Source of the DNA: Oceanisphaera sp. IT1-181
Lineage (GTDB): Bacteria > Pseudomonadota > Gammaproteobacteria > Enterobacterales > Aeromonadaceae
Direction: 5' to 3'
Assembly (NCBI RefSeq): GCF_033807535.1
Contig: NZ_CP136856.1
Span: forward strand, 2,847,001-2,911,000
DNA: 64,000 nt
Below, piece by piece: positions 29,533 through 38,725 of the stretch. The position numbers were made by a program, and so were the translations under genes. The notes under the pieces were generated by a model. That model made no database searches and was not told where the DNA came from. It was given only the letters and a program-made list of their open reading frames with translations. Numbering within the stretch: the stretch's first letter is position 1; each line of letters starts with the position of its first letter.

Positions 29533-30267
29533 TTAAGCCGCCAAGCCACCCAAGATGCCTTGTATCAAGACCACGATGGCAGAAATAGCAGATACTAATA
29601 AAATGGCGGGTCTGGCACTTTCCACGCTCACCACTCGCTCTAAATGGCGGGATAACCAAAAACCGATGATAACCCCCGGCAGCATTTTTACAATCAAGGA
29701 GAAGCCCAGCACGCTCGCCCCTCCTTGCCACCACAGCATCAGCAGTGAAAGAGGCGTGCCGACTAAAAAGAAAGCGGCAATTTCGTTACGCGCCGTAAGC
29801 CGCGCTTCATGTTGATACAAGAGCGCAATCGGCGGGCCGCCCACAGACGTAGCCGTGCCTAACACGCCGGATAAAAAGCCCGCCACCGTTAAATTCACGC
29901 CATTGAGCGGCAGCGAATAACGACGCAGGCTCAACCAAACCGCCAGTAATAAAGCCGAACCAAAAAATAGGCTGAGCTGCCACGACGCTATGCTCACCAA
30001 TAACAGCGCTCCACACCAAGAGCCCGGCAGGCGCGCCACGATCGCCGGCAATACGCGGCGAAAGTTAAGACTATGGCGCTGTTTAAAGACCACCACCACA
30101 GATAATAACCACCCCAACATCAACACAGGTCCTGGCACATAAGCGGGATCAATTAAGTACAGCAAGGGAGCGGCCAGCAGGCCAAAGCCAATGCCCACCC
30201 AAGCCTGCACTATGATGCTAACCGTGACGATTAACAGCGCCAGCAACTCTAATGATGAATACAGCAT
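29533..30267 (-). CDS. TauE/SafE family sulfite/anion exporter
   Basis: A 244-residue integral membrane protein with about 7-8 hydrophobic helices in two TauE-type halves: ALLIVTVSIIVQAWVGIGFGLLAAPLLYLI at the N-terminus and VAGFLSGVLGTATSVGGPPIALLYQ in the second half. The GxGFG and VGGPP elements are the family signature. Substrates of relatives include sulfite, sulfoacetate and other organic anions; the substrate here is unknown. The ATG at 30267 has AGGA 8 bases upstream and is preferred over 30303. It has no obvious operon partner. Confidence 0.88.
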   Translation of the reverse strand: MLYSSLELLALLIVTVSIIVQAWVGIGFGLLAAPLLYLIDPAYVPGPVLMLGWLLSVVVVFKQRHSLNFRRVLPAIVARLPGSWCGALLLVSIASWQLSLFFGSALLLAVWLSLRRYSLPLNGVNLTVAGFLSGVLGTATSVGGPPIALLYQHEARLTARNEIAAFFLVGTPLSLLMLWWQGGASVLGFSLIVKMLPGVIIGFWLSRHLERVVSVESARPAILLVSAISAIVVLIQGILGGLAA

Positions 30268-30367
30268 GCATTTATCCTGCCGTAAAAAATGCCATTCTAG
30301 CATGAAAGAAACAGCGCCGAGCGAACCCGTAGCACGGGAACATTGAACGTTTAATTTTTAATGTTGA

Positions 30368-30406
30368 ATAAAAAAACCGAGCCACTGACACAGGTCAATG
30401 CTCGGT
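30368..30406 (-). terminator. Terminator after the DUF3726-like gene
   Basis: ACCGAGC and GCTCGGT pair across an 17-base loop; on the minus strand the stem is followed by TTTTTTT. It ends the 573-residue protein/DUF3726 transcript. Confidence 0.8.
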
Positions 30407-30501
30407 CTTAAATAAGGTAAATAGCAGAAACATCAAACTAACAAAAAAGCGGTGTCTGTCTTTAAGCTAAGCGCTTGGCGCTGTATACATACAGAGCGCT
30501 G

Positions 30502-31251
30502 TTACTTACTGCCCGCCCCTTGGCGAGAGCGCTCACTGTTTTCGACTAAGATACCGGCACCTATGCGGTTAATGTCATTCCATAACGCATCATCAATGTT
30601 AATACCGTGGTCGATAATGTATTCCTTGTGATCGGCCAATTGCTCGGGGCTCATGTAACGCGCGTTTCGGTTACCCTTAGAGCTCTGTAACGAAGCAGAT
30701 AAGTCCACTCGCGAGCTGCACACTATGGTGAGCGCCTGAGTCTCATCTGGGTTAGTCACTAAGCTGGTCGTCGCCTCACTGAAACTGGGATAGCGCTCTC
30801 CGGCTTTAATCCCCGCCGCATATTCTTTAACCGTCTTGCTGCCGTTTTGCCAATAGGCGGTCACACTAATGCCCCGTCGCCCGCAGTCGGTAAGCGCCTT
30901 AAGCGCAAACATACGGTTATGGCAGTTATGCACGGTAATAGTGGCAATACCGCTTTCTAAGGCTTTGGCGTGCGCCAAATCAATCGAGGAGGCAATGCAG
31001 TTAAGCGCGCTGCGACCATTGCTGTCGATAATGGCCGAGGTACTGTCTTCATACACCACGGTACTAAGCGGCTTATCAAAATCCAGACCAATGTAAGGCA
31101 AGGCTCGCTTTAGCTCTGCCAGCCCATTAAGGCCGTGTTTTTCTAGCCATAACACCATGTTAGCCGCATCTTCATAGTTACCCACAAAGTAGCCGGAAGC
31201 CTCAAAACATCGGCGCAAGGCCGCTTTTAATTCGTTCATTGACACTTGCAT
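30502..31251 (-). CDS. DUF3726-like protein
   Basis: A 249-residue protein with no signal peptide or membrane segment. The N-terminus (VSMNELKAALRRCFEASGYF, then EDAANMVLWLEKHGLNGL) resembles my memory of the DUF3726 family start (SLNEIE...AGxxWGxAEEA...RWLExxG). The rest is Ala/Ser-rich with no catalytic motif I know. The start codon shares one base with the stop of the upstream 573-residue gene (TGATG), so the two are translationally coupled and likely act together. No function is known to me. Confidence 0.7.
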   Translation of the reverse strand: MQVSMNELKAALRRCFEASGYFVGNYEDAANMVLWLEKHGLNGLAELKRALPYIGLDFDKPLSTVVYEDSTSAIIDSNGRSALNCIASSIDLAHAKALESGIATITVHNCHNRMFALKALTDCGRRGISVTAYWQNGSKTVKEYAAGIKAGERYPSFSEATTSLVTNPDETQALTIVCSSRVDLSASLQSSKGNRNARYMSPEQLADHKEYIIDHGINIDDALWNDINRIGAGILVENSERSRQGAGSK

Positions 31252-32972
31252 CAGTCAATTCCTCCCACTACGGGGGCCAGCGGCATAAACCAATCATCGT
31301 TATAAACGTGACCAATATCTTCTAGCAGCGGTGCACCTTGAAACATGGTGTTGCGTACCCACAACTTAGAGCGAGGATCGAACTTACTCACGCCAAAAAA
31401 GGATAGTTTGCAGCGCAGCAGGTGCATGGGCAATACATCTTTAGCTAACAGATTGGCTTGAATATCGCCGTACACACAGCGGTCCATACTTTGAATACGC
31501 CGCACTATGCCGCGCAATTTGGGCCGCGCCACCATAAAGCGGGCCGTGGTGTGCTCTGGATGTTCTTTAATGTATTGGCACAACAACTGGTAGCATTTAT
31601 ATACCGCGTAGCCCACGCCCAGTGGCATTTGCTTTTCTCGCCCTTGATCCAGCGCGCACTCACCGAGGCGGGGCTCCATTTTATCTTGTGATCGATACCA
31701 GAAAATGTCTCGTGAGCCGACGGCATTAAAGTCTATTTTCAATGCCCAATCGTAACGGCGCTCTATCACTTCTTTGAGCTTTTGCAGTGGCATTAAGGAG
31801 TCCAGATCAAGAAACTCTTCCACGCAGTAATAGTCATCTAAGCCATCAACTAATTGTGGATAAAGCTCCAGCAGTATCGACACCAGCAGTTCTTGCCCTT
31901 GCAGTGAACAGTACTGCTCGCTCCAGGCCAATAAGTCATTCCAGTCATGCAACGAGGCACCCGCTTGCTCGCGCAACGCCGAGAGATCTTCAATCACCCG
32001 CACATTATTATTGGTCTGCCAAGGATCTTCGGTGAAAGTCTCCGCCATGTGCTGAGCACAGCGCGCCAACAAGGCATCCAATTGCTGACGTATGCGGTCG
32101 TCGATAAATCCTAAGCTTCGCACCAAGGCCAGCGCTAGCTCGCGCATTTCTATCCATTGGTTAATAAGCATGGGGTGATTAATCAGATAAGGGGCCATGC
32201 CAAGTCCGGTGGAGTTGCCGATACCGAAATAGCGTTTGATATGCGGCTGCATGGGATTATATTGCTGCGGATTACGCTGTTGGGCAATGTGCTCTACTTG
32301 TAACAAGCTGAAGTTTCTCAGCATTAAGCAGGCAAACATTTCGGCGGCAAAGGGCCGTGCAAAGTCGGGATACCGAGTGCTGACTTTATCCCAGTCGGCC
32401 ATGCCCAGCTTGCCACTGCCGTACACGGCTGTGGTGCGATACAAGTAACCCACCTTGGCGATTTTGGCTACATCGGGCTGTTCACCCTGAGCTAATTGCT
32501 CAACCACATAATCAAAGTTGCGCGCACTGCGATTAGCACGAGACAACACAAACACGCGCGCATCCACGCGGCCCGCTTCCTGCAACGGCACATTTTGGCG
32601 TAAAAAGGCTAAGTAATCGTCTTCTACGCGCCCTGCTACCAGTGCCATGGTGAGATCCCATTTACTGGCAACCACGCGGTCGTTGCGCTCTGCTGAGCTT
32701 AAGTAATCAGAGAAAATAACGAAGCTGAACAGCCCCTGCGCGGTGTTGATTTCATAAATAACGGTGCCGTAACCCTCGGCACACAGATCCAAGCGAGCAG
32801 TATTGATTTGCCAGCGCTCAAGCATGATGCGGCGCACTAAAATGCGCATAAAACTCAATCGGCTCTGGTGCATAGCGCCCAGTCGTTCCAAGTCCATTAC
32901 TTGGTCAACGGGCCGTAGTGGCAGAGCGTTGGGCCCCCGCAGGGAGGCTTTGATCGCTGCTAACCTCATCAT
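31251..32972 (-). CDS. Large uncharacterised protein coupled to the DUF3726-like gene
   Basis: A 573-residue soluble protein I do not recognise. It is rich in Arg, Leu, Trp and Tyr, with no signal peptide or membrane helix. Notable segments are GYGTVIYEINTAQGLFSFVIFS (about 67-88), FFAVLSRANRSARNFDY-like sequence near 146-161, GIGNSTGLGMAPYLINHP near 265-282, and DFNAVGSRDIFWYRSQDKMEPR near 415-436. The Gly-rich GIGNSTGLGMAP could be a nucleotide or phosphate loop, but this is a guess. Codon usage looks like that of its neighbours. It is translated first, then the DUF3726-like protein from an overlapping start. Confidence 0.8.
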   Translation of the reverse strand: MMRLAAIKASLRGPNALPLRPVDQVMDLERLGAMHQSRLSFMRILVRRIMLERWQINTARLDLCAEGYGTVIYEINTAQGLFSFVIFSDYLSSAERNDRVVASKWDLTMALVAGRVEDDYLAFLRQNVPLQEAGRVDARVFVLSRANRSARNFDYVVEQLAQGEQPDVAKIAKVGYLYRTTAVYGSGKLGMADWDKVSTRYPDFARPFAAEMFACLMLRNFSLLQVEHIAQQRNPQQYNPMQPHIKRYFGIGNSTGLGMAPYLINHPMLINQWIEMRELALALVRSLGFIDDRIRQQLDALLARCAQHMAETFTEDPWQTNNNVRVIEDLSALREQAGASLHDWNDLLAWSEQYCSLQGQELLVSILLELYPQLVDGLDDYYCVEEFLDLDSLMPLQKLKEVIERRYDWALKIDFNAVGSRDIFWYRSQDKMEPRLGECALDQGREKQMPLGVGYAVYKCYQLLCQYIKEHPEHTTARFMVARPKLRGIVRRIQSMDRCVYGDIQANLLAKDVLPMHLLRCKLSFFGVSKFDPRSKLWVRNTMFQGAPLLEDIGHVYNDDWFMPLAPVVGGID

Positions 32973-33555
32973 GTTTCTACCCTCGATAATGACTAAATAT
33001 CCTTATTGCGCTATTTACCGAGCAGCAGCCCAACATAACGCAGGGTCAGAAAGAGCAAACATTATTCTATGATTCATTGAATTAGGGATGCGACTTTCTA
33101 CCTCATGGCTCGCATCATGGTGCCTTTCAATAAAATCCAACAAGTTAAATGCTTATATCGTTTGATAAGAAAAGTTTATCAGAATGCTAGCAAAGCGTAT
33201 TAATACTGATGGCAATCTCAATAACTGACTTTATGGTTAGAAAAATAATGAGCAAAATGAGAGGTAGCGCAGGTTTATTAAATGTTGAGATATAAAACGA
33301 ACCAAAGACTATGTCTGTCTTTATGCCGTCTTCCTGACGCAGGTCAGGATCTCGCTTTTAGCCGCTAAAGTAGATAACGGAGCCGACCAACGTATTCAGT
33401 TTTTCTATCGCTCTGCTTCTTTTGCTATGGCCCTTACCATTACAGAGCCCATTCAGATCTGATCACTATTTTTCCGTGTTTTTCCGTATATTCCGTGGCA
33501 GAGAGGCGTGGCAAAGAGTCTTTAAGGCCTAAGGCTTTATTTATGCACGCTCTCC
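32973..33555. other. Intergenic region between the uncharacterised pair and the LysR gene
   Basis: This 583-bp stretch is AT-rich on the left (32973-33300, likely the promoter of the 573-residue gene). It contains a gtcttcctgacgcaggtcaggatctcg hairpin relative at about 33329-33354 and a right-half GCCACGGAA element at 33431-33499 (CCCTTACC through CAGATCTGATCACTATTTTT to TTCCGTGGC). No gene is seen. Confidence 0.6.
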
Positions 33556-34455
33556 TCACTCTTCCCCCTCAGTTTGGCTGGCCAGAATAAAATCGACCAG
33601 CGCCTGCGCGGGCGGGGTTAACGACTTATTATTCAGCCGAATAATACCGATGCGCCGCGTGATCACAGGGGTGTGCAGCGGAATAAAAGTGAGCTTGGTA
33701 TTATCTTTGGGAAAGGCATACCAAGGCAGCGTGGTGACGCCAAAGCCCGCCTCTAGCATGGCCACCAGCGACATCATATTAGAGATGTAATACTGAGAAT
33801 GCGCCAACAGCGACTCGGCCTCACTGCCCTCAAGCAATCGAGAAGTACCATTACTGATCAACCGATATTCCCGCAGTGCGCGCCAATGCAACTCACTATG
33901 GCTGGCCAATGGGTGCTCGTTGGGGCACACCACCCCTAATCTGTCTTCCCACACCGGCGTAAAATGCTTTTCGCTTTCTCTTTGCTCATCAAACAGGCTG
34001 GCAATACCAAAATCCACCTGCTGGTTTTCGACCATTTTCAACACTGCATCCGAGTTATCGTCAAACACACTCACGTGCAAATCGTTGCTACCGATGAAAT
34101 TAAGCAACAATTCAGGCAAAAATCGACAGGCAATGGAGGGCACAGACGCCAAGCGCAAATGTCCGGTTTTATGCTCGACCAGCAAGGTCATGTCTTCGGC
34201 AATGCGATCGTGATGGGCGAGCAACTCTTTTGCCTTTGGCAAAAAATGTTGTCCAAACGGCGTCAGCTCAGTTTTAGCGGCACGACTATTATGCTTTTCA
34301 AACAAGGCTTCGCTTAACTTATTTTCTAAGTCACGAATCGATAATGAAATAGCAGGCTGGGTGCGATGCGCCTTTTCTGCCGCTAAATGAAAGCCTTTTA
34401 GCTCGGCTACCCAAACAAAGTGACGCAGTTGAGCAATCTTGAATTCTGGCAGCAC
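33556..34455 (-). CDS. LysR-family transcriptional regulator
   Basis: A 299-residue LTTR beginning at a GTG codon (34455), with AAGGAA about 9 bases upstream. The helix-turn-helix lies in residues 6-65 (LRHFVWVAELKGFHLAAEKAHRTQPAISLSIRDLE). The effector domain follows, with LRLASVPSIACRFLPELL and VDFGIASLF. It is divergent from the aldehyde dehydrogenase gene with a 94-bp shared gap, the classical layout for a regulator of the adjacent operon. The 17-bp inverted repeat GATAAG-N5-CTTATC at 34456-34472 covers its ribosome-binding site and may be an autoregulatory operator. Confidence 0.92.
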   Translation of the reverse strand: MLPEFKIAQLRHFVWVAELKGFHLAAEKAHRTQPAISLSIRDLENKLSEALFEKHNSRAAKTELTPFGQHFLPKAKELLAHHDRIAEDMTLLVEHKTGHLRLASVPSIACRFLPELLLNFIGSNDLHVSVFDDNSDAVLKMVENQQVDFGIASLFDEQRESEKHFTPVWEDRLGVVCPNEHPLASHSELHWRALREYRLISNGTSRLLEGSEAESLLAHSQYYISNMMSLVAMLEAGFGVTTLPWYAFPKDNTKLTFIPLHTPVITRRIGIIRLNNKSLTPPAQALVDFILASQTEGEE

Positions 34456-34472
34456 GATAAGAATTCCTTATC
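34456..34472. promoter_or_regulatory. Candidate LysR operator (inverted repeat)
   Basis: GATAAGAATTCCTTATC: 6-bp perfect arms around 5 bases, in the divergent gap and overlapping the LysR gene's ribosome-binding site. It could be a coincidence of the AAGGAA Shine-Dalgarno. Confidence 0.4.
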
Positions 34473-34549
34473 AGTTAATATTATTAATTAATTTTTATTA
34501 TTAAAACACAGCTTCTATGATGATACCAATCAAGCAAAGGAGATCACTC

Positions 34550-35992
34550 ATGTCTAATTCAGTATTTCGTAACTACATCGCCGGTGAATGGGTTGAAGGC
34601 CCAAGTGCTATTGCTAACATCAGCCCGTCTGATCTGAGCGATGTTATCGGTCATTACGCCCAAGCCGATGCCGCTCAGGCCAAAGCCGCCATCGCTGCCG
34701 CCGTTAACGGCCAGTTAGAATGGCAGAAAAGTGGCCTAGAGCAGCGCTACGCCGTACTGATGGCCATTGGTGACGAACTTATCGCCCGTAAAGATGAGCT
34801 GGGTAGACTGCTGGCTCGTGAAGAAGGCAAAACCTTGGCCGAAGGCGCCGGTGAAGTGTATCGCTCTGGTCAGTTCTTTCACTATTACGCCGCCGAAGTG
34901 CTGCGCCAAATGGGTGAAACCGCAGACTCAGTGCGTCCTGGCGTAGACATTGAAACCCGCCGCGAGCCTGTGGGTGTAGTGGGTATTATCACGCCGTGGA
35001 ATTTCCCGACCGCCACCGGTGCGTGGAAAATTGCCCCGGCACTGGCCTTCGGTAATGCCGTAGTCTGGAAGCCCGCCAACCAAGTGCCAGCTTCTGCCTG
35101 GGCATTGACCGAAATTATCTCGCGCCAGCAGCTACCCGCCGGCACGTTTAACTTGGTGATGGGACCAGGCGCCGAAGTGGGAGATGTGTTGATCCACTCT
35201 CGTGACATTAATGCCCTGACCTTTACCGGTTCGCTGGAAACTGGCCGCAAGGTGGCCGTGGCCACAGCCGGCAACTTAGTAAAATGCCAGCTGGAAATGG
35301 GCAGTAAAAACGCATTAGTGGTATTGGACGATGCGGACCTAGACAACGCGGTTGAGTGTGCCGTAGGTGGCGCTTACGGCGGCACCGGTCAGAAATGTAC
35401 TGCTTCTTCTCGCCTGATTGTTACCGAAGGCATTCACGACCGTTTTGTAGCCGCCGTGATTGAGCGCATGAAAAAGCTGGTAGTCGGTAATCCGCTAAAA
35501 GAAGGCGTACACATTGGTGCCGTAGCCGATGCCCGCCAAATGGAATCTAACCTCAAATACTTAGAGCTGGCCAAAGCCGAAGGCGGTAATTTGGTATACG
35601 GCGGCGAGGTGATCACCGCAGAAACCGAAGGCTACTACATGCAGCCAGCGCTGTTTATCGACACCACCAACGACATGACCATTAATCGCGAAGAAGCCTT
35701 TGCGCCCATTGCCTGTGTGATCAAGGTGAAAGACTACGCTGAAGCACTGGCCACCTTAAATGACACCAATTTTGGCTTAACCGGCGGCATTTGCACCGAA
35801 TCATTGAAGTATGCCACCGACTTTAAACGCAACGCCAAAACCGGCTGCGTGATGGTGAACTTGCCCACTGCGGGCACCGATTACCATGTGCCGTTTGGCG
35901 GCCGTAAAGACTCCAGCTTTGGCCCTCGTGAACAGGGTACTTATGCCAAAGAGTTTTACACCGTCGTCAAAACCACCTACATCCGCGCTTAA
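34550..35992 (+). CDS. NAD(P)-dependent aldehyde dehydrogenase (semialdehyde dehydrogenase type)
   Basis: A 480-residue ALDH-superfamily enzyme. The start at 34550 (MSNSVFRNYIAGEWVEG) follows AAAGGAGA; the frame opens at 34517. PWNFP, the general-base Glu249 in QLEMGSKN, the catalytic Cys283 in GQKCTASSR and EEAFAPIACV are present. The N-terminus (NYIAGEWV, ISPSDLSDVIGHY) resembles 2-oxoglutarate-semialdehyde (2,5-dioxovalerate) dehydrogenases, enzymes of hydroxyproline and sugar-acid breakdown; this is from memory and not decisive. It is first gene of an operon with the M19-like protein and the BCCT transporter. Confidence 0.9.
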   Translation: MSNSVFRNYIAGEWVEGPSAIANISPSDLSDVIGHYAQADAAQAKAAIAAAVNGQLEWQKSGLEQRYAVLMAIGDELIARKDELGRLLAREEGKTLAEGAGEVYRSGQFFHYYAAEVLRQMGETADSVRPGVDIETRREPVGVVGIITPWNFPTATGAWKIAPALAFGNAVVWKPANQVPASAWALTEIISRQQLPAGTFNLVMGPGAEVGDVLIHSRDINALTFTGSLETGRKVAVATAGNLVKCQLEMGSKNALVVLDDADLDNAVECAVGGAYGGTGQKCTASSRLIVTEGIHDRFVAAVIERMKKLVVGNPLKEGVHIGAVADARQMESNLKYLELAKAEGGNLVYGGEVITAETEGYYMQPALFIDTTNDMTINREEAFAPIACVIKVKDYAEALATLNDTNFGLTGGICTESLKYATDFKRNAKTGCVMVNLPTAGTDYHVPFGGRKDSSFGPREQGTYAKEFYTVVKTTYIRA

Positions 35993-36005
35993 CGGAGACA
36001 GGGCT

Positions 36006-37016
36006 ATGAGCCGAGCATTACACAACGACATGATAGTGATTGACGGGTTGCAGTATTCCAACTGGAGCCGAGAAATCTTCGAGCAACTGCACCAAGGCGG
36101 CGTGACCATGGTGCACGCCACCATCGTCTATCACGAACAGATCCGCGAAACCCTGATGCGCGTTGCCGAGTGGAACCGTCAGTTTGAACTACACGGCGAT
36201 CTGATTATGCCGGTGCGCAGCAGCGATGATATTCGCCGTGCCAAGGCCGAAGGCAAAGTCGGCATTATGTTTGGGGCGCAAAACTGCTCCCCCATAGAAG
36301 ACGATATTGGCATGGTCGAGGTGATGCGTAATTTAAACCTGATGATCATGCAGCTTACCTACAATAACCAAAGCTTGCTGGCTTGCGGTTGCTACGAAGC
36401 GGTCGATAGCGGTGTGACCCGCTTTGGCCGCCAAGTGATCAAAGAAATGAATCGGGTGGGCATGGTTATCGACATGAGCCACAGCGCCGAGCGCAGCACG
36501 CTAGAGGCCATCGAGATTTCTGAGCGCCCTATCGTTATCTCGCACGCTAACCCGCTGAGCTTTCACGATGCTAAGCGCAACAAGTCGGATACGGTGCTGA
36601 AGGCTCTGGCCGAATCCGGTGGTTTATTAGGCTTTAGCGCCTATCCTTTCCACCTTAAAAACGGCCCCGACTGCACGCTGGACGAATACTGCGACATGAT
36701 TGCCCGCACTGCAGATTTAATGGGCGCAGACCGCTTGGGCATCGGCACCGATTTGTGCCAAAACCAGCCGCTGTCGGTGCTGGAATGGATGCGCAACGGT
36801 CGCTGGTCCAAGGCCATGGATTACGGTGAGGGCTCTAAGGCTAATGCCGATTGGCCACGACCATTATCTTGGTTTCGTGATAGCCGCGACTTCCCCAACC
36901 TCACCAACGGCTTATTAGCCCGAGGCTTTAGCCAACAAGACACGGCAAAAATAATGGGCCAAAACTGGCTGACCTTTCTAGATACCGCCCTGCAGCCACA
37001 AACTGCTGCTCAGTAA
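36006..37016 (+). CDS. M19 membrane-dipeptidase-like protein with altered metal site
   Basis: A 336-residue TIM-barrel amidohydrolase of the renal dipeptidase family. The start at 36006 follows GGAG; a longer frame reaches back into the ALDH gene and is rejected. His159 (DMSH), His180 (VISHAN) and Asp249 (GIGTDL) match family ligands. However the N-terminal HxD motif (usually DGHND) reads IDGLQYSNW, and the bridging Glu position reads FGAQN (Gln92). A canonical two-zinc dipeptidase site therefore cannot form. I recall a similarly substituted protein (PA5396) near Pseudomonas dimethylglycine genes. Dipeptidase activity is doubtful; an altered hydrolase or binding role is more likely. It lies 13 bp after the ALDH gene. 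Confidence 0.85.
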   Translation: MSRALHNDMIVIDGLQYSNWSREIFEQLHQGGVTMVHATIVYHEQIRETLMRVAEWNRQFELHGDLIMPVRSSDDIRRAKAEGKVGIMFGAQNCSPIEDDIGMVEVMRNLNLMIMQLTYNNQSLLACGCYEAVDSGVTRFGRQVIKEMNRVGMVIDMSHSAERSTLEAIEISERPIVISHANPLSFHDAKRNKSDTVLKALAESGGLLGFSAYPFHLKNGPDCTLDEYCDMIARTADLMGADRLGIGTDLCQNQPLSVLEWMRNGRWSKAMDYGEGSKANADWPRPLSWFRDSRDFPNLTNGLLARGFSQQDTAKIMGQNWLTFLDTALQPQTAAQ

Positions 37017-37067
37017 GGATATCGGGGAGCCCTGCTCCCCGTGTAATGTTCCATAATGGAGGCGAAC

Positions 37068-38642
37068 ATGAGCAATAAAACAGAGGCGGAACTGGCCATG
37101 GATACCCATTCAACAAATAATACCCCACCCAACACTACTTTTTTTACCGGACTGGACTTACCGGTCTTTCTGCTAAGCGGCGGCGCCCTCATGCTGTTCG
37201 TCGTCATGGCGCTCTACGATATTCAATTGGTATCGAGCTGGGTAGACAGTGCCTTTGCCGTATCGACCAAACTGTTTGGTGCTTACTGGCAAGTATTACT
37301 GTTACTGACCTTTTTGATCGCGATAGCCATGGCGATTGGCAAAGGCGGTAATGTTCGCCTAGGCGGGTTAGCCGTGCCGGAAATGTCTACTTTTCAGTGG
37401 ATGTCGATCATCATGTGTACCTTGCTGGCCGGCGGCGGTGTGTTTTGGGCCGCGGCTGAGCCACTGGCGCACTTTCTTTCTCCTCCCCCCCTATATGCCG
37501 ATGAAACCGATGGCATGAATAAGGCCATTAACGCGCTGGCACAAAGCTTTATGCACTGGGGATTTTTAGCCTGGGCTATTCTGGGAAGCTTAACCGGCAT
37601 CGTCTTTACCCACTTACATTACGACAAAGGCTTGCCGCTCAAACCTCGCACCTTGTTATATCCGGTGTTTGGTGACTGGGTCATGAAAAGCTGGCTGGGC
37701 ACCTTGGTCGATGCCTGCTGCGTATTAGCGGTAGTGGCAGGCACCGTAGGCCCCATCGGCTTCTTAGGCTTACAAATCAGCTTTGGCCTAGAAAAACTGT
37801 TTGGCATTCCTGATACCTACATGACTCAGGTGATGATCCTCGTCGGTTTGATTGCCATCTATACCTTATCTGCGGTGAGTGGCGTGAACCGCGGCATTAA
37901 GATACTCAGTAATTTAAACGTGGTGCTGGCCGCATTCTTAATGCTGTTTATCCTCTTGTTTGGCCCTACTGCCTTTATCATTGATGCCTATATCGGTGCC
38001 TTTGGTGTGTATATAAGTGATTTCTTCCCGATGGCGACCTTTAGGGCTGATCCTGCCTGGTTAGATTGGTGGACGGTATTCTTCTGGGGTTGGTTTTTAG
38101 GCTATGGCCCGTTAATGGCGATGTTCGTGGCGCGTATTTCACGCGGTCGCACCGTACGTCAGGTGATTCTCTTAATCGCCATCGTCGCGCCTATCATCAC
38201 CTGCTTCTGGTTCACCATCATGGGCGGCAGTGGTATTGCGTTCGAGTTAGCCAATCCGGGCAGCGTCTCTGAAGCCTTCTCTGGTTTTAACTTACCCGCC
38301 GCATTACTGGCCATCACCGAACAGCTGCCACTGGGCACCATCATCTCGGTATTGTTTTTAATCCTCACTACCATCTTTGTTGCCACCACCGGTGACTCCA
38401 TGACCTATGCGGTATCCATGGTCATGACCGGGACGGATCACCCTCACTCAGGGGTACGGGTGTTCTGGGGCGTGATGATGGGGGTAGTGGCGGCTATTTT
38501 AATTTCCATTGGCTCCGGGGGAATATCGGCGCTGCAATCCTTTATTGTGGTCACCGCGGTACCTGTCTCATTTGTATTGCTGCCCACGCTATGGACGGCA
38601 CCGAAGATCATTAAGCAAATGGCGATTGAGCAAAACTTGTAA
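37068..38642 (+). CDS. BCCT-family transporter
   Basis: A 524-residue, 12-helix secondary transporter of the betaine-carnitine-choline family. The ATG at 37068 follows GGAGG; the ATG at 37056 is an alternative. VSGVNRGIKILSNLN and FVARISRGRTVRQ are family signatures. The aromatic substrate box in TM8, WAWWISW in BetP as I recall it, reads WGWFLGYGP here (about residues 340-348). One or two of the stacking tryptophans are thus replaced, suggesting a substrate other than glycine betaine. It lacks the long charged osmosensing C-terminal tail. It follows the M19-like gene by about 50 bp and ends at a strong terminator. Confidence 0.92.
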   Translation: MSNKTEAELAMDTHSTNNTPPNTTFFTGLDLPVFLLSGGALMLFVVMALYDIQLVSSWVDSAFAVSTKLFGAYWQVLLLLTFLIAIAMAIGKGGNVRLGGLAVPEMSTFQWMSIIMCTLLAGGGVFWAAAEPLAHFLSPPPLYADETDGMNKAINALAQSFMHWGFLAWAILGSLTGIVFTHLHYDKGLPLKPRTLLYPVFGDWVMKSWLGTLVDACCVLAVVAGTVGPIGFLGLQISFGLEKLFGIPDTYMTQVMILVGLIAIYTLSAVSGVNRGIKILSNLNVVLAAFLMLFILLFGPTAFIIDAYIGAFGVYISDFFPMATFRADPAWLDWWTVFFWGWFLGYGPLMAMFVARISRGRTVRQVILLIAIVAPIITCFWFTIMGGSGIAFELANPGSVSEAFSGFNLPAALLAITEQLPLGTIISVLFLILTTIFVATTGDSMTYAVSMVMTGTDHPHSGVRVFWGVMMGVVAAILISIGSGGISALQSFIVVTAVPVSFVLLPTLWTAPKIIKQMAIEQNL

Positions 38643-38675
38643 AACGTACTCGTTAAGCGATTTTTAATCTAACTT

Positions 38676-38702
38676 GAGCGGCACTAGCCGCTCTTTTTTT
38701 CC
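38676..38702 (+). terminator. Rho-independent terminator after the BCCT gene
   Basis: GAGCGGC, ACTA loop, GCCGCTC, then TTTTTTT, 34 bases after the stop. Confidence 0.92.
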
Positions 38703-38725
38703 GTATTAACCAAAAGGAATACCTC

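Noticed and set aside
34456..34472. Clear LysR-type operator
   Set aside because: The inverted repeat is good, but it coincides with the Shine-Dalgarno of the regulator gene, so it is kept only as a weak candidate and not as a finding.
35886..36005. 40-codon upstream extension of the M19-like gene
   Set aside because: It lies inside the ALDH gene in another frame, and the ATG at 36006 has its own GGAG.
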